Part shown: positions 57,347-64,000 of the stretch, piece after piece
Numbering within the stretch: position 1 is the stretch's first letter
How the letters are laid out: each line of letters opens with the position of its first letter
DNA from: Phascolomyces articulosus
Lineage: Eukaryota; Mucoromycota; Mucoromycetes; Mucorales; Lichtheimiaceae
Assembly: GCA_025677815.1 (NCBI GenBank)
Contig: JAIXMP010000014.1
Span: forward strand, 744,001-808,000
DNA length: 64,000 bases
Direction: 5' to 3'
Translations under genes and position numbers: made by a program
Notes under the pieces: model-generated
Databases searched by the model: none
What the model was told of the DNA's origin: nothing
The model's input: the letters and a program-made list of their open reading frames with translations, nothing else

Positions 57347-59191
57347 ATGTACATTACCTATTGCCGTAACCAACAAGCACTGAATGTGGTGGATACAACA
57401 GAACATCGCCTCAATACTACTGGAGGAGACTATCGGCCTACCTACTTGATGCGTGTTTCAGATTGGAAAAAAGTCCCTGGCCATGAGGCAAAAAATGGAT
57501 ATTGTGCTCTATCATACGTTTGGGCACAATCCGGACAAGTCGTACGACAAGAAGATGGGGAATACGAATGTATTGATCAAGGCCAACATTGTATTATTGA
57601 TGATTACGATATGGGCAGCCATGGATTTTTCACCCAACTCATGCATTATTTTGGAATAAAGATGAATGACTCAGCGACCATGATACCACCCACAACAGCA
57701 GAAGAGGAAGAAAAAAATGGATATAGTGTTCAATTTTCGCCCTCCGCTCTAAGCAAAGCAACAATCCGACACGTGACCTACAATGAACTCATCCAACAAG
57801 TATGCAAAGATTTCCAAATTGAATACATATGGTATGATAAATTATGCATCGAGCAGTCGGATCATGATATTCGATTACGTGAAATCAAACAAATGTATCT
57901 CATTTATGGGAATGCGCGTTATACGGTGGCAATGGTACCCGAAGTACATGTTTACAATCCAGAAGATTTGGGTACCATCCACCCTTTTTATGAGGAGACA
58001 AAAGCAGGGAAAAAAGCCTGGGTGGATATTGTGCAAAAATCACTTTGGTGGAAACGCAGTTGGACGTTAGAAGAAACAATGATGTCAAAACGGATCTTAG
58101 TAGTGGGGACAGATACTCATTTATGGCAACATGGATTTCAATCATGTGATATACCTACCACATCTGATTGTTTTTCATTGTGGATGCTGGATTTTACGAT
58201 GAGTCAAGAACAAGGAGGAAGTGTCAATCAAGCACTCAACCAAGCCCATTTTCGAACAAGTACAAAAGAGCATGACAAGATCATTTCCTTGGCCCATATT
58301 TTCCCTGAAAAATTTAAAAATATGAAACTTGATTATAAAAGTGATGTGCAAGCTGCTTTTCATCATTTTTATCAAACCATGGCAACACATGATCTATCAA
58401 TTCTTTGTTTTGCATCAAATTTCCTTCCAGGCGGGACCAAAGTATTGGCCAATACAATGGGGAACAATCGTTTGCCTTCATGGACGGGTGTGTCTGGACG
58501 TCATCTCACGGAACGTGTTACTGCCATCACGTCATTCCTTGATTCACCGCATTTTGTTGACAATGATATGCTTCTTCACGTACCTACTAAATATTACAAG
58601 ATAATCTCTGTTACACCATATGATTTTGGTTATTTTTCGCCAGTATCTCATGACGATCCACGTTGGGGTTGTCAGAAGGTTATGTTTGAAGAACGATCTC
58701 AATCGATCCGTAATTCCGACAGTGTAGAAGAAGAGACGGCTTTTATCGATTGGGCAATTAAATTACAAAATGTATCCACCTCTTTTGCTACCCATTACTA
58801 TCCATCACCGCCCGCGCAAGGAAAAGAATGTGCGTCTGCAATGGAAACAAGGCCCCTTTCGTTGACCGAAGATTGTACTGAATGTGTCTTATTACCTATT
58901 TTACTCAAAGCCTATAAATTCCTTGTTCATCCTGTTAAAGAATCCTCCTTATTAAAACATCCCGATAATGATCACCATCATTATTATCTTCCTGTCTTTA
59001 AGAAATTTTATTATGAAGATCCTACCACGACGCCTATAGTTATGTATGAACGATATTTTGCAATCGGTATTTATTATCTTGGTACGCCCTATTTTGGCGA
59101 TCTTCGTTCAGATGATCCTAATGAAATTCTAAATTCAGTTTTTCAAGGTGATGCAGTTCATGATGAAGTTAAGGAATTTGTTATTGAATAA
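57347..59191 (+). CDS. HET-domain protein, intact copy B
   Basis: Single exon, 614 aa from the chosen ATG. The frame is open 63 codons further upstream to an ATG at 57158. That extension is AT-driven and hydrophobic and is absent from the paralogues, which all begin MYITYCRNQ, so 57347 is preferred. HET blocks: CALSYVW (53-59), YIWYDKLCIEQ (160-170), WWKRSWTLEE (234-243). Note CIEQ in place of the usual CIDQ or CINQ. The post-HET part shows EHDKIISLAHIF, DLSILCFAS and LPSWTGVSG. The C-terminal module keeps RPLSLTEDCTECVLLP and a DDPNEI...VF tail, with an insertion of about 8 residues before it. It is transcribed away from copy A, 1.7 kb apart. Function is inferred as in copy A: induced cell death or recognition. 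Divergence between A and B is substantial although both stay open, which suggests selection on both. Confidence 0.88.
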   Translation: MYITYCRNQQALNVVDTTEHRLNTTGGDYRPTYLMRVSDWKKVPGHEAKNGYCALSYVWAQSGQVVRQEDGEYECIDQGQHCIIDDYDMGSHGFFTQLMHYFGIKMNDSATMIPPTTAEEEEKNGYSVQFSPSALSKATIRHVTYNELIQQVCKDFQIEYIWYDKLCIEQSDHDIRLREIKQMYLIYGNARYTVAMVPEVHVYNPEDLGTIHPFYEETKAGKKAWVDIVQKSLWWKRSWTLEETMMSKRILVVGTDTHLWQHGFQSCDIPTTSDCFSLWMLDFTMSQEQGGSVNQALNQAHFRTSTKEHDKIISLAHIFPEKFKNMKLDYKSDVQAAFHHFYQTMATHDLSILCFASNFLPGGTKVLANTMGNNRLPSWTGVSGRHLTERVTAITSFLDSPHFVDNDMLLHVPTKYYKIISVTPYDFGYFSPVSHDDPRWGCQKVMFEERSQSIRNSDSVEEETAFIDWAIKLQNVSTSFATHYYPSPPAQGKECASAMETRPLSLTEDCTECVLLPILLKAYKFLVHPVKESSLLKHPDNDHHHYYLPVFKKFYYEDPTTTPIVMYERYFAIGIYYLGTPYFGDLRSDDPNEILNSVFQGDAVHDEVKEFVIE

Positions 59192-62063
59192 AATGGATAT
59201 GCCTACATATTATTATATCTAAATGTTTTAAATAAATAAATTTATTATATATATCCAAATGCAAACACTTTACAGCCGTTGATTTCATTGAAACATAATT
59301 TTACAAAAATACTATGATCGACCGAGAATGATTTGTATGAAATTTTTGTATTTATAGAGTTCGTTAAAAAAACACCATGATCGATGATGTTCTAATTTAT
59401 ATTTATACAAATCATTATGTCAATTTGAATCTAGTAAATTATACTTTTGGTAAGTATCCATATCTAAAAAAAACTGTTTTTCCGTTATCTTTCCCTATAT
59501 TAAAAAAATATTCCTATTCTTTATTTGCACTTCACTTGTATTATTATCTATAATTGTTTAAATGAAAACTCTTTTATGAAGGATTTAAAATGACAAAGTG
59601 ATTTATGGAGGCAAAATTCATAGATGATGGCAAAGTATATACAAGGAGATTTTTTTTTTTTGTTCCGGGTATTTGCATATTTTTCAAGTAACCATATTAT
59701 TATGCAGATGAGAGAGAAAGATGAAATTAATAGGTAATAGTAAAATTCTGACATATTTAAGAAAGAAATTTCCTTGATCTGCAATAAAGCTAAACCAACA
59801 ACCCATCGTAAAAAAAATGGGATGATGTTTTATATACTATTAAAGATCGACCAATCCCCTAAGAAACAGCTGTGATTGATTCCCATAATATATGAGCTCC
59901 GATAATGTAGCTACATGCATCATGAATAAAACCGGATTTTACATATAGGATTTATCCAGTGGCAGCAGACGCATCTTGTTAAAAACGAAATATGAAAGGG
60001 AGTTTTTTTTTTCTCACCAACTTATGCTTTAGTATATGTATATGCAGAATGTTGCATTTGCGTAATATCACATACCTTCTTGTTCCTTCCATAATACAAA
60101 TTATATTCGCTATTGAAATAGTGTTCTATCCTCAGTATCACTTTTTTTTTGCCTGGATAATAAATTATCTTGTCAATCAATCAATTTACTTTTAGATATG
60201 AGATTATAAAAGGAAATGTTATATGTTTAGCCACTCATCAAAATGAAGAAAAAGAATCATGCGTGCATGGCATTCTCCTTTTCTCTTATATAAAATGATG
60301 CAATGCATAATCATCATCTATAAAGCCTTTAGAATAATGTATGTGTGTGTATGTGAACCAGCGTACAACCCACCCACTTGACATGCTTCTTCACTTCCTC
60401 CCCCCAACAACACGCTACTATTTTATTGGGGGAGGGAAAGCACAAAGGATCTTCGGAACGTGGGTAGTTAAATATGTAATGGAATTGTTGTATCATCCAG
60501 GTGACTTTCCATTTTTTTATGTAATGATTTAACATAGAAATATTGATTTCATAATGATGCTATAAATATATATTTACAGCTTAGTAATCTATTCTTATTA
60601 TGATAGGATAGAGTAGCCAATAGTGGTGTCAATTCATTTACCAATGATGCTATGGTTCTTACTAATACGAACAAGAAAGAACAAACCCATATGGATGACT
60701 TTTTTTTTCTATAAGCAGAGTTATAGAAAACGAAAAAAGTAGAAAATAGGATGGGAAATTATCCACATTATTGATAAAAAAAAAGTCGTCTGAGACCATT
60801 TGTGCTATTCAGATGATATGTGTTTGCATAATGTTAACCATGACCGTTGTTTAGAAGAGTTTATTATTTTATTGCGTGCAATCTGTAAACGTGAAGAACA
60901 ACTGAAACCTATCCATTGGATTCTAGTCGAGCATAGTAATGTGCCATTTTTTTTCTTTTGGTGATCTATGAATTCATTTGAGTACGTAGTAGTGATGAAT
61001 CTGTACATACTATTTATTTTCATCAGATAGAAGGTAACAGAACACAGAAATGAACAGGTTTCACGTGGGTCAGAGTGGATTGTATGGTGGATCCCCTTCT
61101 CGTCTGAGTTCTTGCTTTTGGATTTAACCTTAAAGGTTATTCGATGTGTGTAAGAAAAAAAAAAGTGATGCTGGGATCAGCAACAAACTATCACACAAAA
61201 AAGAGATTTTAAGTGACGACGAATGAACGTTTACTTTATAAGCATCTTTTCATGTACGACAATATTGGCTGAAGTTGTGAAACCTTCAAGAAAAGGGGGA
61301 GTTATAAAACTTTTTGTTAAGATCGACTTTTTTTTTGATTTAATATTTAATTCAAATAAACAAAAAATTGATGAAATTTCTCTCACGCAAATGGTTTCAA
61401 TGTCATTTAAGATTATTTTTTTGTAGTGATAGAGATTATAATTCTCCTTAACTTAGTGATGATGATGTATGGATAGGATGGATAAAATGAGGCCCTAAAA
61501 AATGTATTAAAATAGTTGCCAACACCCACTTACTAAAAAGAAGAAAACAATTGTTTATGTTTCTATTTGATAACACTTCTTGGCAAATCCATCTCCCATA
61601 TATATCTATGAATGTTTATTTATAAATATTAAACAATAATAATGATGATGATGTGTAGTAGTATTAAGTAACCATGAAGAAATTTAGATATATATAAATC
61701 ACAGACCATCTATACCTTATCGAGACGAAACGAGTCATCATCGAGAGCTGCACAACAGAAAAAAAGCCATCGCACACACAATCACGCGGAAGAGAGAGAG
61801 AACCAAAGCAAAAGGGCTTCTTTCTTACCTCGGAAAACTCGGCTCTACTTTTTTTTTTGTTTTTTAATACTCTTTTCTCTTCTTCTTCTTCTCCTCTTCT
61901 TCTTCTTTTTACTCCTTTTGTTCTTTTTCATTCTATTCCACTTCTTTTTTACTTGGTACAACAACTATATTCATATTATTAATCTTCCGCTATAACCAAA
62001 ACACAACAACAGCCCTTTTTTCCCCTCTCTCTTTTTTTCATATTACACTATCCAAATAATTAA
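59192..62063. other. Intergenic between HET cluster and PH gene
   Basis: About 2.9 kb of AT-rich DNA with only short low-complexity frames. The last about 250 bp (61.8-62.06 kb) is strongly CT-rich, with long TTC/TCT runs, as expected for a fungal promoter and 5' leader. No gene or element is supported. Confidence 0.6.
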
Positions 62064-64000
62064 ATGGCTGTCATTCCTCCTCCACTCGACCTCAATCATC
62101 ATCATCATCATCATCATCCACACTATTCCAATGGAGATGATGATTCTTTACTAGGTAATAATAATATATCGATTACCCATCATTTGAAACAAGAATGGGG
62201 GAGGTTATTATCATAGTGTAAGGGGGACCGTGAAAAAAAATATTCATAAAATTTTTCTTTACCCATCCAGCCAATCTTCCATCAACGATATTAATGCATT
62301 TAAGCTTGGAACATCTGATTCCCGCGTTTAATGAAGCACAGATTGATATATTTCGATTATTAATGATGAAAGACCCTAGTGATTTTGTTCATGTCGGCAT
62401 ATACAATCCAGATGAATGCCGCCAACTGAGTCAATGTGTACGTTCGATTCAAGCTCATATGAGTTATAAAGGATTAACCGTACTTGCCACCACACCTACT
62501 ACTACGGGTAGTTCAGATTTCCCACCCTCTTCTACCGCTGCTGCTGCTGCCAATACCTCATCTTCAATTTATAGCCATCCAGTCACCACCACCAATACCT
62601 CCTCCTCCTTTAATACCACTACAACGACAACCACATCAGAACAAGAACAAAAGAATATATTACGTGCCATAGAAGCGTTTGATCAATATGCGTTACCAAG
62701 TTTTTACACCAGTTCTTTTTCGGCATGGAGCCGGACATCTTCCTCTACTTCAACATCCACAACACAATCGCTTCCGACTCCGCCGCCTTTTTCAAAATTA
62801 GATCATAACAAGGGGAAAGCCTCTGTTCGATCTTCCTTTTTATCCACCTTTAGTGATAGTACCATTACAGCCACTGTAGAAGAACAAGAGGAAGAAGAAG
62901 CCTTTATACGAAATTTTGGTGATCATCATCAAGAGCCTCCATTGACACATCATTTAGACCATCCACCCCCTTATCCTAGTTCATCTTCTTCGTCTACACC
63001 ACCACCACCATCACAACAACAACAACATTCATCTCATCATCAAAACAATCATGCATCTTCTTCACCCATTACACAACCACAACAGCCGATAACGGCTACG
63101 CCCAATTCTAAACAACAAACAACGCGAGAAGGTAGACCCGGAATCGTTGTACCACGTCAACCGCGAAATTTAATATCCCGGGTCCCTCGACCCCTGTCTA
63201 TGCCTGCGTACCTCATTCATCGTTCATCTAACAATACCGCAACAACGACGACCGAAGAGAACAATAATAATAATAATCCTAGACCCGCTAGTCCTGCATC
63301 AACCATTGTTTCACCTCAATTACCCGCTCCACCACGTATCCCAGCAGCTATAACAACAGCCAATAATCATCGTCGATCATTGATTGTATTATCTTCTCCA
63401 CCTCCCGATTATTTAGATACAGCATTAATGAAACGATGGGAAAAATGTAAATCCTGTATTATTCCTCGAGAAGAAGAAGGACGTGAAGAATTACCACCTT
63501 ATAAATGTACTGTTTATAAAATGGGTCATGTGTATATCAAACGGGAATTAGATTCACCTGGTGTACGCACTCGGTGGCGTTCTTGGAGGTAAATCTTTGT
63601 TTTGATGACAAAATAGTTGACACCTTACTATATATATAAATAAGATTCATATGCTAAATAATGACATATTATATATATATATATATATGAATATGATAGA
63701 AAATTATATGTAGAAGTATGGGGAACCATCTTACGTATTTATCGAGCTCCACCTCATGGTGATCATCATGGTCATCGATATCGATTATTAAGTAGACAAC
63801 CGTTGCTGGCAACACGATTACCCCTTTCTCAATGGAATCGATATTATTATTCCCCTCTTGCTACAATCTCTCTTGCAGGTGCAGAAGCAGGTAGAGCATG
63901 GGATTATACCAAACGACCCTTTTCATTAAGATTGACAACAGCTCATGGACCTCAAATGTTGCTTCGATTATCGTCTCATGTAGAAATGATTTCATGGATT
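62064..64000 (+). CDS. PH-domain protein (3' end outside window)
   Basis: Three exons are visible (62064-62154, 62271-63588, 63700 to the window edge) and join in frame for 570 residues; the gene runs on past 64000. The first exon has a 7-His run. Exon 2 starts with an ordered segment (HLSLEHLIPAFNEAQIDIFR, then IYNPDECRQLSQCVRS) that may be a separate helical module. It is followed by about 300 residues of Ser/Thr/Pro/Gln-rich linker. A pleckstrin-homology domain begins near residue 425 (PYKCTVYKMGHVYIKRE, TRWRSWRKLYVEVWGTILRI across intron 2) and continues with LAGAEAGRAWDYTKRPFSLRL and the SHVEMISWI helix. PH domains bind phosphoinositides or proteins at membranes. The layout recalls fungal Skg3/Caf120-type proteins, but that link is weak. 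The start is the first ATG after the CT-rich leader. Confidence 0.8.
63668..63688. repeat. AT dinucleotide repeat in PH-gene intron 2
   Basis: About ten AT units sit shortly before the TAG acceptor at 63697-63699 of the PH gene. A likely length polymorphism. Confidence 0.85.

Noticed and set aside
1..64000. CRISPR arrays, bacterial operons, Shine-Dalgarno sites
   Set aside because: Spliceosomal introns and eukaryotic protein families throughout; the repeats seen are not spaced arrays.

Overview
The window reads as nuclear DNA of a filamentous fungus, most likely an early-diverging one (Mucoromycota, probably Mucorales). Genes are dense with short introns (about 50-240 nt, many 60-130 nt) carrying GTAAGT/GTATGT donors and TAG acceptors. 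The DNA is AT-rich with many homopolymer runs. Proteins are rich in poly-Q, poly-H, poly-P and S/T runs, and the gene set is eukaryotic (formin, Nup88-type nucleoporin, PSP1, SUA5, bestrophin). The Mucorales placement is an inference from protein style and transposon types; no marker gene settles it.

Layout. 1-2.8 kb: a decayed HET-domain gene. 4.3-10.7 kb: a 14-exon diaphanous-type formin with GBD/FH3, FH1, FH2 and DAD. 10.7-27.3 kb: a gene-poor graveyard holding a HET relic, a probable LINE scrap, a tRNA-like fold, direct and tandem repeats, two or three decayed multi-exon genes, a SWIM zinc-finger relic and a MITE-like element. 27.3-29.7 kb: an 8-exon MFS transporter. 31.4-34.8 kb: a PSP1-domain gene and SUA5 (tRNA threonylcarbamoylation) in tandem. 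35.1-37.2 kb: a 2,105-bp Tc1/mariner-like transposon with about 380-bp terminal inverted repeats and a decayed transposase. 37.3-41.6 kb: a zinc-type alcohol dehydrogenase-like oxidoreductase and a low-complexity protein, both on the minus strand. 41.6-46.5 kb: gene-poor. 46.5-52.4 kb: a Nup88-type nucleoporin and a bestrophin-family channel. 53-59.2 kb: a HET-domain cluster with one truncated copy and two intact divergent genes. 62.1 kb to the end: a PH-domain protein cut by the window edge.

The housekeeping genes show no obvious joint pathway. The strongest candidate for an undescribed system is the HET-domain family: two intact single-exon genes (597 and about 614 aa), two pseudogenes and one shorter relic, spread over 58 kb. 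They share an N-terminal leader, the three HET motifs, the post-HET region and a private C-terminal module. Expansion with strong decay fits a fast-turnover recognition or cell-death family, but function is inferred. The long-TIR transposon, which carries a copy of the transposase 5' end in both ends, is the second notable object. Splice structures for formin, MFS, PSP1, ADH, Nup88, bestrophin and the PH gene were worked out by eye and keep reading frame throughout.
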